Positions 5,929 to 12,876 of a stretch of DNA of 12,876 nucleotides are shown here, in pieces (position 1 is the stretch's first letter; every line of letters starts with the position of its first letter). Where the stretch lies: positions 1 through 12,876 of the forward strand of contig CAOOMX010000036.1 of the NCBI GenBank assembly GCA_948497845.1, read 5' to 3'. A program made the translations under genes and the position numbers. The DNA comes from an uncultured Bacilli bacterium. GTDB taxonomy: Bacteria; Bacillota_I; Bacilli_A; RF39; UBA660. Under the pieces are notes generated by a model, which saw nothing but the letters and a program-made list of their open reading frames with translations, was not told the origin of the DNA and did not search any database.

Positions 5929-7530
5929 CTAATTTATTAATAAAATAGATATAATTTGATGCACTTCTTGTTTAACAAAAGATATCTTTATTTTATCTTT
6001 TACTTTAATAAACGGCAAAAGATTTTTCGCAACTTTAATAGATACAACATACTGTTCATTTTCAGTATCTGTTAAATAATAATAGGTATTACTATCTATA
6101 ACAGCACTTGTAATACTTTTTACTACAATTTCTTTTTCTTCCACATTACTTGCATCAACCTCAGGTGTTACTTCTCCCAAATACTTTTTTAAAGCCGCTT
6201 CAATACCCAAAGATGCATCACTCACAACTACTCTTTGATAATCTTCAACATCAACAAAAGCATACATTTTAACTAACCCTGCTGCATCTTTTAAACTTAA
6301 CAAATATGTAGGTTTACTATTTAAATTGATTAGTAAAGGAAAACTAGCTACATATTTTTTTTCTTGCACTAAACCTTCAGCTGAAGCCATTGCACTATAT
6401 TCTTCCGCTCCTGGAGCACTATAAAAATTTGTTTCTTTCGTTCGCATATTAACAAGAACAAAACCAATATTAGATTCATCACTTGATACAGAAGTAATAC
6501 CAGTATATAAATATACATCATCATCCATAACTAAATAATTATAACCAGTAGTTGTATTAACAACATTTTTTTGACCAAACTTAGAATTAATAAAACCATT
6601 TTTATATTCTCCCCAATGATTTAATTGTTCAATTATGATGTCAGCTGAATATACATGATCAACCCAACTAGGAACATCTTCAACCCTATATTTTTTAGAA
6701 TCCCCAGTTATAGCATCTAAAATAACAACACCATTAATCTCTTTTTTTAACCCAACAGCTTTATACTTAATTGTAGGAACAATCCAATAGGGATTTCCTT
6801 CATTATCAATTTCAAAATTAGCATCATCAAAAATAGTAGTTGGATAACTTATCCGTAATTTACGATACAAATTTTCAAAAAAGGAAGCACTAGGCATATA
6901 TTTCATTCCTTTATCCATAGTAATTAAATTAGCTTCTCCCGTCACTGAATCTACTGTAATATACCCTTTTATACCCTCTTTTCTATTCGTAAGATATTTA
7001 ATAAATCCAGCATATTCTATTGGTGTAACTCTTAAAATTTTATCATTATAATTAATTTGCGTATACAAATCACTAACATAAAATTGACTTACCCACTCAG
7101 TTGCTTGCCCCATTTTTCTATCCCCAAGTTTTTCACTACTTGCTTTATCAAGCAAAGGTATTTTAGAAAAATCTACTGGTGCAACATCCTGAACAAAAGA
7201 ATGTGTTTCATCTACAACAATTCTTCTTGCATACTCCTCTGCATTAAAAAAAGGGGAACAAAAGATATTAAGAATTAAAATAGCTAATCCTACTAAACAA
7301 CCTCCAACAATATAATATGTAACCCATTTTGGAGTCCTTACATTTACATATCTTTTCACCATCCCTTTTAAAAGAGATGAATATAGCAAAATACTGATAG
7401 CAAATATAGATAATATGGCTAAATATGTCCAAAATAAGGGACTACTTAAATTAAGAGGTGGAAGCATTACATACCATAGAAAAAATGCAACAAAACCAAT
7501 AAGAACCCCCGATAATATTTTATTTTTCAA
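5929..7530 (-). CDS. Conserved membrane-anchored protein with large extracytoplasmic domain, function unknown
   Basis: The protein has three N-terminal membrane helices (~6-23, 34-54, 69-91), then about 440 residues that should lie outside the membrane. The exterior part contains segments I recall as conserved in a family of uncharacterised Firmicutes membrane proteins: PLLDKASSEKLGDRKMG, INYNDKILRVTP, GYITVDSVTGEA and NEGNPYWIVP. The alternating strand pattern with D-x-x-TG turns resembles repeated PepSY-like units, which is an inference. I chose the TTG at 7528-7530, which follows AGAAGGA by six bases. The ATG at 7549-7551, abutting the upstream stop codon, has no ribosome site but would add seven residues. 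The gene is the second of an operon with the amidinotransferase-like gene and ends before a strong hairpin. Known relatives have no assigned reaction, so a role in envelope maintenance is only a guess. Confidence 0.85.
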   Translation of the reverse strand: MKNKILSGVLIGFVAFFLWYVMLPPLNLSSPLFWTYLAILSIFAISILLYSSLLKGMVKRYVNVRTPKWVTYYIVGGCLVGLAILILNIFCSPFFNAEEYARRIVVDETHSFVQDVAPVDFSKIPLLDKASSEKLGDRKMGQATEWVSQFYVSDLYTQINYNDKILRVTPIEYAGFIKYLTNRKEGIKGYITVDSVTGEANLITMDKGMKYMPSASFFENLYRKLRISYPTTIFDDANFEIDNEGNPYWIVPTIKYKAVGLKKEINGVVILDAITGDSKKYRVEDVPSWVDHVYSADIIIEQLNHWGEYKNGFINSKFGQKNVVNTTTGYNYLVMDDDVYLYTGITSVSSDESNIGFVLVNMRTKETNFYSAPGAEEYSAMASAEGLVQEKKYVASFPLLINLNSKPTYLLSLKDAAGLVKMYAFVDVEDYQRVVVSDASLGIEAALKKYLGEVTPEVDASNVEEKEIVVKSITSAVIDSNTYYYLTDTENEQYVVSIKVAKNLLPFIKVKDKIKISFVKQEVHQIISILLIN

Positions 7531-7551
7531 AGCAATTCCTTCTTTCTTCAT

Positions 7552-8421
7552 TTATATTTTATGTGAAACCTTATCAATTCTTAATAATGGACAAGTTGTA
7601 CATCGAAAAGCTCCACCATCTTTAGCAGTTTCTGCAAGCATTACTGGAAGAACCAAAAAACCATACTCTTGTAAAACTTTTTGCAACCGTTCATGACTTT
7701 CATTTACAATTACACATTTTTTATCAATAACAAATACATTTGTTGCCAAAGAAAATTGTTCTTCTTTTGTAATTTCAATTTTTTCAAAATCTTTTAGTAA
7801 TGCATATGAGGCATCATCCAACCCATCTTTATAAACAATAGCTAATCCCTCATCAACAATTGTAAAAACAACATCTAAATGCAAAAAAGTTGGTTTCAAA
7901 TAAAGCGGAATAATTTCATATTGATCATCTAAAACGCTTTTTAAAAAATTTACACCATCCAAATTCGTTCTCTCACTAATACCAACATATATTTTATTCT
8001 TATCAACTAAAACATCGCCGCCTTCCAAATAAATATCTGATGGAACCTGAACAATTTTTTTCTGATCTAAGGAAGAAATAATCTTATCCCAACCATCAAT
8101 AGCTTTTTTTCTATTTTCCTTCTTCATATTAGAAATAAAAAATGTATCCCCAATAACAAAAGCTAAATCTCTAGTAAACATTTGTCCTTTTACCCCATCT
8201 ACTTGATCAGCTACTAAAAGTTCTATACCTCTACTTTGTAAAACTTCCCAAAAATACTTTTGCTCTCTTAAAATATCTTCTTTAGTAGGAACTCCACCAT
8301 TCTCTTTATAATACTTAATCGTTTCATTATTAATAGCTACTTTATTTTCATCATAATAATCAGCTTTACAAACAACCACTTTTTCTAATTTACTATACTC
8401 ATTTGTAATATTTATTTCCAT
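7552..8421 (-). CDS. Amidinotransferase-superfamily hydrolase, DDAH/arginine-deiminase-like
   Basis: The 289-residue protein has the motifs of the guanidino-group-modifying superfamily: FTRD (82-85), EGGD (133-136), HLD with His181, and GGAFRCTTCPL with the likely nucleophile Cys274. The family attacks arginine-like guanidinium carbons through a Cys-thiouronium intermediate. The length fits dimethylarginine dimethylaminohydrolase-like proteins; true arginine deiminases are about 400 residues. The substrate may be a methylated or free arginine derivative, but this is not decided by sequence. The start is the ATG at 8419-8421 after GAGGTG; a TTG four codons earlier overlaps the ribosome site and is rejected. 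No ornithine carbamoyltransferase or carbamate kinase is nearby, which argues against an energy-yielding deiminase pathway. It is directly followed, with no gap, by the membrane-protein gene, so the two are probably co-translated. Confidence 0.85.
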   Translation of the reverse strand: MEINITNEYSKLEKVVVCKADYYDENKVAINNETIKYYKENGGVPTKEDILREQKYFWEVLQSRGIELLVADQVDGVKGQMFTRDLAFVIGDTFFISNMKKENRKKAIDGWDKIISSLDQKKIVQVPSDIYLEGGDVLVDKNKIYVGISERTNLDGVNFLKSVLDDQYEIIPLYLKPTFLHLDVVFTIVDEGLAIVYKDGLDDASYALLKDFEKIEITKEEQFSLATNVFVIDKKCVIVNESHERLQKVLQEYGFLVLPVMLAETAKDGGAFRCTTCPLLRIDKVSHKI

Positions 8422-8437
8422 TGTACACCTCAAATTT

Positions 8438-8446
8438 ATTTTACCA
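8438..8446 (-). promoter_or_regulatory. Possible extended -10 promoter for the amidinotransferase operon
   Basis: On the minus strand TGGTAAAAT gives a TG-n-TAAAAT extended -10 motif 17 bases upstream of the ATG. The -35 region is poor (TTTAGA at a 16-base spacing), and the leader would be only about ten bases. Confidence 0.35.
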
Positions 8447-8457
8447 TAGAAAAAGCA

Positions 8458-8472
8458 AATCTAAAATAGATT
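8458..8472 (-). terminator. Weak AT-rich hairpin after ucpA
   Basis: AATCTA and TAGATT form six A/T-rich base pairs with a three-base loop, followed on the minus strand by TGCTTTTTC. It begins four bases after the ucpA stop. Stability is low, so readthrough into the amidinotransferase gene is plausible. Confidence 0.35.
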
Positions 8473-8475
8473 CAC

Positions 8476-9273
8476 TTAAACTCCAACACTCATCGTTTCA
8501 GGCAAAGTACTTCCTCCATCAATAACAAATTCGTGACCAGTTATATAACTAGATTCATCACTTGCTAAAAAAGCCGCTAGTTCACCAAGTTCTTCAATCG
8601 TTCCTAATCTTTTCATAGGAATTGCAGCTGCAATCCCATCAATAACAGCTTTTGGATTTTCACTATCTGTATCACGACTAATGCCTTCTACCATTGGTGT
8701 TAAAATATAACCTGGTAAAATAGCATTACTTCTTATGTGATCTGCCACAAGTTCAACAGCTAAAGCCTTAGAAAAGCCCATAATAGCAGCCTTCGTCGTC
8801 GCATAAGCTACTTCACCACTATCTGCCACACGTGGACCTGTTACACTAGATAAATTAACAATACTTGATGCACTATTCTTTTTCATAAAAGGAACAACAG
8901 CTTTAGTAACATTCCAAGTCCCTTTAATATTTACATCAAAATGAAAATCTCTTACTTCGTCACTCATACTTTCAAAAGGTTCTAATCTTGCAACTCCTGC
9001 ATTATTAACCAAAATATCAATTTTCCCCATATTTTGAGCAACATCCTCAACACATTTCAAAACATTATCATAATCACGAATATCTACTTTATAACCATAA
9101 ATCTTTGCTTCTGGATAATCCTTTTTTAAATTAAGAATGGTATCATCTACTTCATCAGCATAATCTAAAATAGCAATATGAGCACCATACTTTAAAAAGA
9201 CCTTAGCAATACCTAAACCATTTCCCATTGCTCCCCCAGTAATAACAGCTACTTTTTCTTCTAATTTTTTCAT
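8476..9273 (-). CDS. ucpA: Short-chain dehydrogenase/reductase, UcpA family
   Basis: This 265-residue classical SDR has the cofactor loop TGGAMGNG (12-19), NNAG (90-93), and the catalytic residues Asn115, Ser143, Tyr157 and Lys161. Asp37 at the end of the second strand favours NAD(H) over NADP(H). The close match in length and the ending STLPETMSVGV are characteristic of the UcpA group; E. coli UcpA ends STLPETVSVGI. UcpA has been linked to furfural tolerance and lies next to sulfate transport genes in E. coli, but its natural substrate is unclear. AGGTGAG precedes the ATG by four bases. The gene stands alone between the cardiolipin synthase gene and the amidinotransferase operon, with a TTAACA direct repeat 50-70 bases upstream. 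Family assignment is sure; substrate is not. Confidence 0.92.
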   Translation of the reverse strand: MKKLEEKVAVITGGAMGNGLGIAKVFLKYGAHIAILDYADEVDDTILNLKKDYPEAKIYGYKVDIRDYDNVLKCVEDVAQNMGKIDILVNNAGVARLEPFESMSDEVRDFHFDVNIKGTWNVTKAVVPFMKKNSASSIVNLSSVTGPRVADSGEVAYATTKAAIMGFSKALAVELVADHIRSNAILPGYILTPMVEGISRDTDSENPKAVIDGIAAAIPMKRLGTIEELGELAAFLASDESSYITGHEFVIDGGSTLPETMSVGV

Positions 9274-9324
9274 TCTATCTCACCTATTTTAAGAATAGCA
9301 CAAAAAAGAAGGAAAGAAAATGCT

Positions 9325-9346
9325 CTTAACAGTAACTTAACATTAA
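9325..9346. repeat. Tandem CTTAACAnTAA direct repeat, possible PhoP-type box
   Basis: Two adjacent 11-base units, CTTAACAGTAA and CTTAACATTAA, place TTAACA at 9326-9331 and 9337-9342 with five bases between. This is the spacing of Pho boxes in Bacillus. They lie 52-68 bases upstream of the ucpA ATG in reverse orientation and just after the cls stop. Two copies in AT-rich DNA may be chance. Confidence 0.3.
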
Positions 9347-9352
9347 ATATTG

Positions 9353-10849
9353 TTACATCAAAGGAGCAAAAAGTCTTAATATAGCTTGCCATATAGCCTT
9401 AAAGAATTTAGGAGTAGCCTCTTTTAAAGGAACTTCATGACTTACCTTTATGGCATCTTCTACATCTTTTTTAATGTCCTTAATACATTCTACCCCTTCC
9501 ATATAAATGCCACATTCAAAGTGTAAATAAAGACTTCGATAATCAAGATTAATTGTTCCAACAGTTGCCATAAAGTCATCTGCTACAAATACCTTAGCAT
9601 GAACAAATCCAGGGCTATACTTATAAATTTTTACACCGCCTTGAACCAAAAGTTCTAAATAGGATTCAGATAAAGTATAAACTATTTTTTTATCAGGAAT
9701 CCCTGGAATAACGATTCTGACATCTACACCTCTTTTCGCCGCTAAAGATAAGGCATTTAAAACATCTGTATCAATAATTAAGTAAGGCGTAAATATATAA
9801 ACATACTTTTGAGCTTGATTAATAATATTAAGATAAATATCTTCCCCTGTTAATTCATTATCTAAAGGTGTCTCTCCATAAGGAACAACAAATCCATCTT
9901 TATTCCTTGTTTTAACACTTCTTTTAAATTTATAAAGATCTTCATCTTCGGCATGAAAGGCATTCCATATCGTCAAAAACATAACCGTATAATTCCATAC
10001 AGCCTCTCCAACAACTTTAATCCCATTATCTTTCCAATGTCCATGGGGACTATTTAAATTAATATATTCATCAGATATATTAATTCCTCCTGAAAAAGCA
10101 ACTTTACCATCAATAACTAAAATTTTACGATGATCCCGATGATTCATGATAATACCAGAAACGGGAGCTAACTTATTAAATACAACACATTTAATTCCTT
10201 TCTTTTCTAACTCCTTATCATAAGCATCATCTAAAGTAGCAATACATCCTGCATCATCATATATAACTCTAACATCAACACCTGACTTTGCCTTCTTTTC
10301 CAAAATTTTTAAAATACTATTCCACATTAACCCCTGACTAATAATAAAATATTCTAAAAAGATAAAATCTTCTGCCTTCTCTAATTCACGTATCATTTCA
10401 TCAAATACAAGTTCCCCTAAAGGGTAATAAGTAATATCATTCTTTTTAGTAACAGGAAAACCAGCAAAATCACTAATATACCTTAAGCGGCTGTTATTTT
10501 GAAATTCTTCTCTAATTCTTTTATCTTGCACAAAATACTTTTTATTCTCTTTTTCACTAGTCAAAATTTGTTTTAAAACTTTACTATTTAACTTATTTTG
10601 AGCTAAAACAATAAACATTAATGTCCCAAAAACAGGAAACAATAAAAGGATAATAATCCATGGTAAAGTAGCAGAATAATTTTTACTATTCTTAATAAAG
10701 TAAACCACCAAAATTATTTTTACAAAACCAAACAACAAATTAAAAAACCATAATTTCTCAATCAAAAAAGCATATATAATAAAAGATAAAGAAAGTTGTA
10801 AAATAAGTCCAATAGCAACAACTAATCCTCTTTTAATGACCTCTTTCAT
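9353..10849 (-). CDS. cls: Cardiolipin synthase (phospholipase D family)
   Basis: The 498-residue membrane enzyme condenses two phosphatidylglycerol molecules into cardiolipin and glycerol. Two HKD catalytic motifs are intact: H240-x-K242-x4-D247 in HRDHRKILVID and H417-x-K419-x4-D424 in HAKVFVAD. Two or three N-terminal membrane helices (~8-30, 34-53, 62-83) anchor it, and the length matches bacterial ClsA-type enzymes. I chose the ATG at 10847-10849, preceded by GGGGGAGAG. An ATG 33 bases earlier is possible but adds an untypical charged lead (MNIRMGERIRF). The gene begins inside the 3' end of the upstream helix-hairpin-helix gene, overlapping by 17 bases, so the two are co-transcribed and coupled. 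No clear terminator follows; only a TTAACA repeat region separates it from ucpA. Confidence 0.93.
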   Translation of the reverse strand: MKEVIKRGLVVAIGLILQLSLSFIIYAFLIEKLWFFNLLFGFVKIILVVYFIKNSKNYSATLPWIIILLLFPVFGTLMFIVLAQNKLNSKVLKQILTSEKENKKYFVQDKRIREEFQNNSRLRYISDFAGFPVTKKNDITYYPLGELVFDEMIRELEKAEDFIFLEYFIISQGLMWNSILKILEKKAKSGVDVRVIYDDAGCIATLDDAYDKELEKKGIKCVVFNKLAPVSGIIMNHRDHRKILVIDGKVAFSGGINISDEYINLNSPHGHWKDNGIKVVGEAVWNYTVMFLTIWNAFHAEDEDLYKFKRSVKTRNKDGFVVPYGETPLDNELTGEDIYLNIINQAQKYVYIFTPYLIIDTDVLNALSLAAKRGVDVRIVIPGIPDKKIVYTLSESYLELLVQGGVKIYKYSPGFVHAKVFVADDFMATVGTINLDYRSLYLHFECGIYMEGVECIKDIKKDVEDAIKVSHEVPLKEATPKFFKAIWQAILRLFAPLM

Positions 10850-11126
10850 AAAACGTATTCTCTCCCCCATTCTTATATTCATGATCTTTCCAATACCACC
10901 ATTTTAGTTTTTCTTCCTCATGAGTAGAATTTTCTGCATAATATATACACATACGAAACAAATAAAGCTGACATTTATCCACTTCCATCTTTTTCAAGCG
11001 ACAATCTTCCTTATATAAATCTTCTGCTTTTTTTCCCACTAAGTCTTCTACACAAGTAATTCCCATTTTCAAAAATGAAGCCTTTGTACGCATCCCAACA
11101 TTAGGAATAGTAATTAAATCTGTCAA
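10833..11126 (-). CDS. Small helix-hairpin-helix protein, Cdd1 (pathogenicity locus) family
   Basis: The 97-residue protein has an N-terminal helix-hairpin-helix (residues ~5-40: ITIPNVG, then MGITCVEDLVGK, AEDLY), then a Cys-containing helix (CQLYLFRMCIYYAE) and KWWYWKD. This order and length match the Cdd1-like family, first named from a gene beside the Clostridioides difficile toxin locus despite no role in virulence being shown. Helix-hairpin-helix units usually bind DNA non-specifically. It starts at TTG (11124-11126) with GGTGAT seven bases before; no usable ATG exists at the front. It is the first gene of an operon with cls from the promoter at 11149-11177. The link between a putative nucleic-acid-binding protein and lipid synthesis is unexplained. 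Confidence 0.85.
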   Translation of the reverse strand: MTDLITIPNVGMRTKASFLKMGITCVEDLVGKKAEDLYKEDCRLKKMEVDKCQLYLFRMCIYYAENSTHEEEKLKWWYWKDHEYKNGGENTFYERGH

Positions 11127-11148
11127 TTATATCACCAACTTTTAATTC

Positions 11149-11177
11149 ATTTTAACACACAAATCGGTGGTTTACAA
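11149..11177 (-). promoter_or_regulatory. Promoter of the Cdd1-cls operon
   Basis: On the minus strand TTGTAA (11172-11177) and TAAAAT (11149-11154) are 17 bases apart, with TGT immediately before the -10 forming an extended -10. The leader to the TTG start would be about 16 bases. Confidence 0.65.
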
Positions 11178-11182
11178 TTTTA

Positions 11183-11211
11183 TTGAAATCCCCGAAAAAG
11201 AATAATATAAT
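11183..11211 (+). promoter_or_regulatory. Promoter of the 3-hydroxyacyl-CoA dehydrogenase gene
   Basis: TTGAAA (11183-11188) and TATAAT (11206-11211) are separated by 17 bases, close to consensus. The -35 box lies only five bases from the divergent -35 box of the Cdd1-cls promoter. The leader to the ATG at 11258 is about 40 bases. Confidence 0.75.
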
Positions 11212-11257
11212 AAAAATAGATAATAATAAAGATTATCAAGAAAGAAGGAAAATTTAT

Positions 11258-12223
11258 ATGAAAGCACAGGAAATAAAGAACATAACTTGCATAGGTTCTG
11301 GAGTAATAGGATATAGTTGGGCCCTTTATTTTTCTCTAAAGAATCTATTTACAGTCGTCTATGATATATCAGATGAAGCATTGCAACTAGCACAAAAAAG
11401 AGTTTCTAGCAGCCTAGAACAATTAGTAAAAAATAATGTCATTTCAAAAGAAGAAAGCCAAAACATTGAAAAAAGAATCATTTATACAACAGATATGAAA
11501 AAAGCAGTTACTGATGCTGAGTTTATTGTTGAATCAGCCCCAGAAGATTATGAAATCAAAAGAAATATTGTAAAAGAAATTGAAGACTACGGAAAAAGTG
11601 ATGCCATTATTGTCAGTTCTACCAGTGGCTTATTAATCACAGAAATTGCTAAGTATGCCAAATATCCTGAACGTTTTATTGGAGCACATCCTTATAATCC
11701 ACCCCATTTAATTCCTTTAGTTGAAATTACCAAAGGGGAAAAAACAAGTGATGAAGTAATAGAAATTGCTAAGAATTTTTATAAGCAAATTGGCAAAGAA
11801 CCTATAGTTTTACAAAAAGAAGCACTAGGATTTATATGCAATAGAATTCAAATGGCCTTATATCGCGAAGTATGTGACTTAGTTATGCGTGGCGTATGTA
11901 CAATCGAAGACGCTGATAAAGCTGTCACCTATGGACCTGGTCTTCGCTGGGGAATCATGGGTCCAAGTCTTGTTTTTCAACTAGGCGGAGGAGAACATGG
12001 TATAGAAGGAATTATGAAACATTTAATGCCATCAATTAATTTATGGTTAAATGACATGGCTGACTTCAAAGAATTTCCACCTGCATTTACTGAAGTAGCC
12101 AAACAAGGGGTAAATGAAGAAATAAAAAACAGAGATGCAAGTATTGGTAATGATAATAAAAGTTTAGCAGAATATCGAGATAAAATGTTAATTGAATTAT
12201 TAAAATTACATAATAAATTATAA
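11258..12223 (+). CDS. 3-hydroxyacyl-CoA dehydrogenase family protein, lambda-crystallin / carnitine-dehydrogenase type
   Basis: The 321-residue protein has an N-terminal NAD-binding fold with GSGVIG (13-18) and Asp36 for the ribose. The active-site segment HPYNPPHLIPLVEI contains His144 and, twelve residues on, Glu156, the spacing of the His-Glu pair in hydroxyacyl-CoA dehydrogenases. FICNRI (192-197) starts the C-terminal helical domain. The HPYNPPHLIPLVEI form is typical of the lambda-crystallin, L-gulonate and carnitine dehydrogenase branch rather than of butyrate-pathway Hbd, so the substrate may be a small 3-hydroxy acid or carnitine-like molecule. The ATG at 11258-11260 follows AAGAAGGA; a TTG at 11183 is the -35 box, not a start. 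The gene is monocistronic and the only complete plus-strand gene, ending in a perfect terminator. No CoA-transferase or thiolase is nearby to define a pathway. Confidence 0.88.
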   Translation: MKAQEIKNITCIGSGVIGYSWALYFSLKNLFTVVYDISDEALQLAQKRVSSSLEQLVKNNVISKEESQNIEKRIIYTTDMKKAVTDAEFIVESAPEDYEIKRNIVKEIEDYGKSDAIIVSSTSGLLITEIAKYAKYPERFIGAHPYNPPHLIPLVEITKGEKTSDEVIEIAKNFYKQIGKEPIVLQKEALGFICNRIQMALYREVCDLVMRGVCTIEDADKAVTYGPGLRWGIMGPSLVFQLGGGEHGIEGIMKHLMPSINLWLNDMADFKEFPPAFTEVAKQGVNEEIKNRDASIGNDNKSLAEYRDKMLIELLKLHNKL

Positions 12224-12256
12224 AAAATAGCGATTATATTAAAGTCGCTATTTTTT
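12222..12256. terminator. Bidirectional terminator between convergent genes
   Basis: AAAAAATAGCGA (12222-12233) and TCGCTATTTTTT (12245-12256) are perfect 12-base inverted repeats around an 11-base loop, with U-runs on either strand. The stop codons of both converging genes fall at or inside the arms: TAA at 12221-12223 and, on the minus strand, TAG at 12248-12250. Confidence 0.85.
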
Positions 12257-12541
12257 CTTACAATCTTCATAAGTGTCAAGAATAACTTTACAGACAAACT
12301 CTTGATCATCAACATCTAATTTATACATTGTTTTTGCCCCTTTATACGGAATTTCTTCTGGTAAAGCATACACTTTATTATGTGCTGTTTTTTTCACTAA
12401 CAATCTACCATCATAAATTCCGCCAAACAAAACAGATTTATAATAAAGAAGATACTCCCCCATCATAGGTCGGCATGTGATATATTCCATAACATCTAAT
12501 TTTTCTAAAATATATTCTTTACATTCCTTTGTAGTAGACAT
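12248..12541 (-). CDS. TfoX N-terminal domain protein
   Basis: The 97-residue protein matches the TfoX/Sxy N-terminal domain: an opening helix with STTKECKEYILEKL, then TCRPMMGEYLLYY, GGIYDGRLLVK and a closing DDQEFV helix. The length is that of stand-alone N-domain proteins common in Firmicutes. Full competence regulators of the Sxy/TfoX type are about 200 residues with a second helix-hairpin-helix domain, so a competence role should not be assumed. A strong GGAGGT lies six bases before the ATG and itself forms the last codons of the upstream gene, which stops four bases earlier; translation is therefore coupled to that gene. The final codons and stop lie inside the bidirectional terminator. 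Confidence 0.88.
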   Translation of the reverse strand: MSTTKECKEYILEKLDVMEYITCRPMMGEYLLYYKSVLFGGIYDGRLLVKKTAHNKVYALPEEIPYKGAKTMYKLDVDDQEFVCKVILDTYEDCKKK

Positions 12542-12545
12542 TTTA

Positions 12546-12876
12546 TTACCTCCAATAATTTGTAACAGTATTTAAACTTGCACCATTACTATAATCAAAC
12601 ACTGACTTAATTGCTTTTTCAATATCAAATGCATTAGCATGAAGGCTTTTTTCTTCTATATTATATTTTGTAACAGCCCAATTAAAGACAGCCCCTCCAA
12701 TATTTAAAACTCCAGCATAATCAATGGCCCAAGAGCTTACAGTAATAATAGGGCCCAAAAAGTTATTCAATCTAGCAAAATCATTTTCTGGAATTTCATT
12801 AATAAAACGTGTTATTGTTGTATGATGTGAACCCCAAATTGGAGACATCAATAAAAAATGTAATATAAAAATCAAG
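12546..12876 (-). CDS. Partial unrecognised protein, C-terminal part (runs off right edge)
   Basis: The frame is open from the right edge to TAA at 12546-12548, about 109 codons. A TTG at 12873-12875 could be a start but has no visible upstream context, so it is treated as the 3' part of a longer gene. Recognisable features are a short hydrophobic stretch near the edge (IFILHFLLM), then PIWGSHHTT with two adjacent His residues, a middle hydrophobic segment and the ending TVTNYWR. I do not recognise a family. The two His residues after a Gly-Ser could belong to an active site, but this is speculation. It is the first visible gene of a unit with the TfoX-domain gene, four bases apart, with that gene's ribosome site lying inside its final codons. 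Confidence 0.7.
   Translation of the reverse strand, partial: LIFILHFLLMSPIWGSHHTTITRFINEIPENDFARLNNFLGPIITVSSWAIDYAGVLNIGGAVFNWAVTKYNIEEKSLHANAFDIEKAIKSVFDYSNGASLNTVTNYWR

Noticed and set aside
7057..7278. Plus-strand open frame inside the membrane-protein gene
   Set aside because: It is antisense to a well-supported coding region, with no ribosome site or recognisable motif.
7415..7696. Plus-strand open frame across the amidinotransferase/membrane-protein junction
   Set aside because: It is antisense to two real genes and has no supporting signals.
7552..8421. Arginine deiminase (ArcA) of the energy-yielding pathway
   Set aside because: The protein is about 290 residues rather than ~400, and no arcB, arcC or arginine/ornithine antiporter gene is nearby.
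11183..11257. Upstream TTG start giving a 346-residue dehydrogenase
   Set aside because: The TTG is the -35 box of the promoter, and the added residues do not match the family, whose N-terminus begins just before the GSGVIG loop. AAGAAGGA precedes the ATG at 11258.
11977..12315. Minus-strand open frame inside the 3-hydroxyacyl-CoA dehydrogenase gene
   Set aside because: It overlaps a strongly supported plus-strand gene and crosses the bidirectional terminator.
12248..12541. Competence regulator Sxy/TfoX
   Set aside because: Only the N-terminal domain is present, and the C-terminal helix-hairpin-helix half of true TfoX is missing.

Overview
The window is AT-rich chromosomal DNA (roughly 30% GC by eye) using the standard bacterial code: TGG encodes Trp and no TGA falls inside a reading frame. 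AAGGAGG-type ribosome sites, TTG and GTG starts and short U-tailed hairpin terminators point to a low-GC Bacillota, plausibly a gut-type member of the Erysipelotrichia or Clostridia. The genus cannot be fixed from sequence alone. Almost everything is on the minus strand, read from high to low coordinates. The exceptions are a dehydrogenase gene near the right end and a transposase remnant at the left edge.

Left region (1-980) is decayed mobile DNA. It holds the C-terminal end of a probable DDE transposase, a bidirectional terminator, about 340 bases with only a doubtful interrupted mini-ORF, and the 5' end of an IS200/IS605-type element. That element keeps its end hairpin, a second hairpin burying the ribosome site, and the first ~33 codons of the Y1 transposase tnpA.

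Region 1000-2582 is the most unusual part. A 37-residue, very acidic, Cys-free small ORF overlaps by four bases a 490-residue protein that may carry a HopA1-like fold and that ends in two diverged 72-residue repeats. No known system is recognised.

Region 2645-5836 is a three-gene ABC-2 exporter operon (ATPase plus two permeases with large external loops, LnrLMN-like). It has its own promoter, and a perfect hairpin sits at the predicted transcript 5' end. A weak terminator separates it from the small-ORF pair, so a functional link is possible but not shown.

Region 5929-8421 is a tight pair: an amidinotransferase/DDAH-like enzyme followed with no gap by a membrane-anchored protein of unknown role. 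Region 8476-9273 is a short-chain dehydrogenase very like UcpA. Region 9353-11126 is an operon of a small Cdd1-type helix-hairpin-helix protein and a cardiolipin synthase whose genes overlap by 17 bases.

From that operon's promoter, a divergent promoter with its -35 box only five bases away drives a lambda-crystallin-type 3-hydroxyacyl-CoA dehydrogenase (11258-12223). A perfect bidirectional terminator separates it from a TfoX-N-domain protein, which is translationally coupled to an unrecognised protein running off the right edge. No tRNA, rRNA, CRISPR array or riboswitch was seen.
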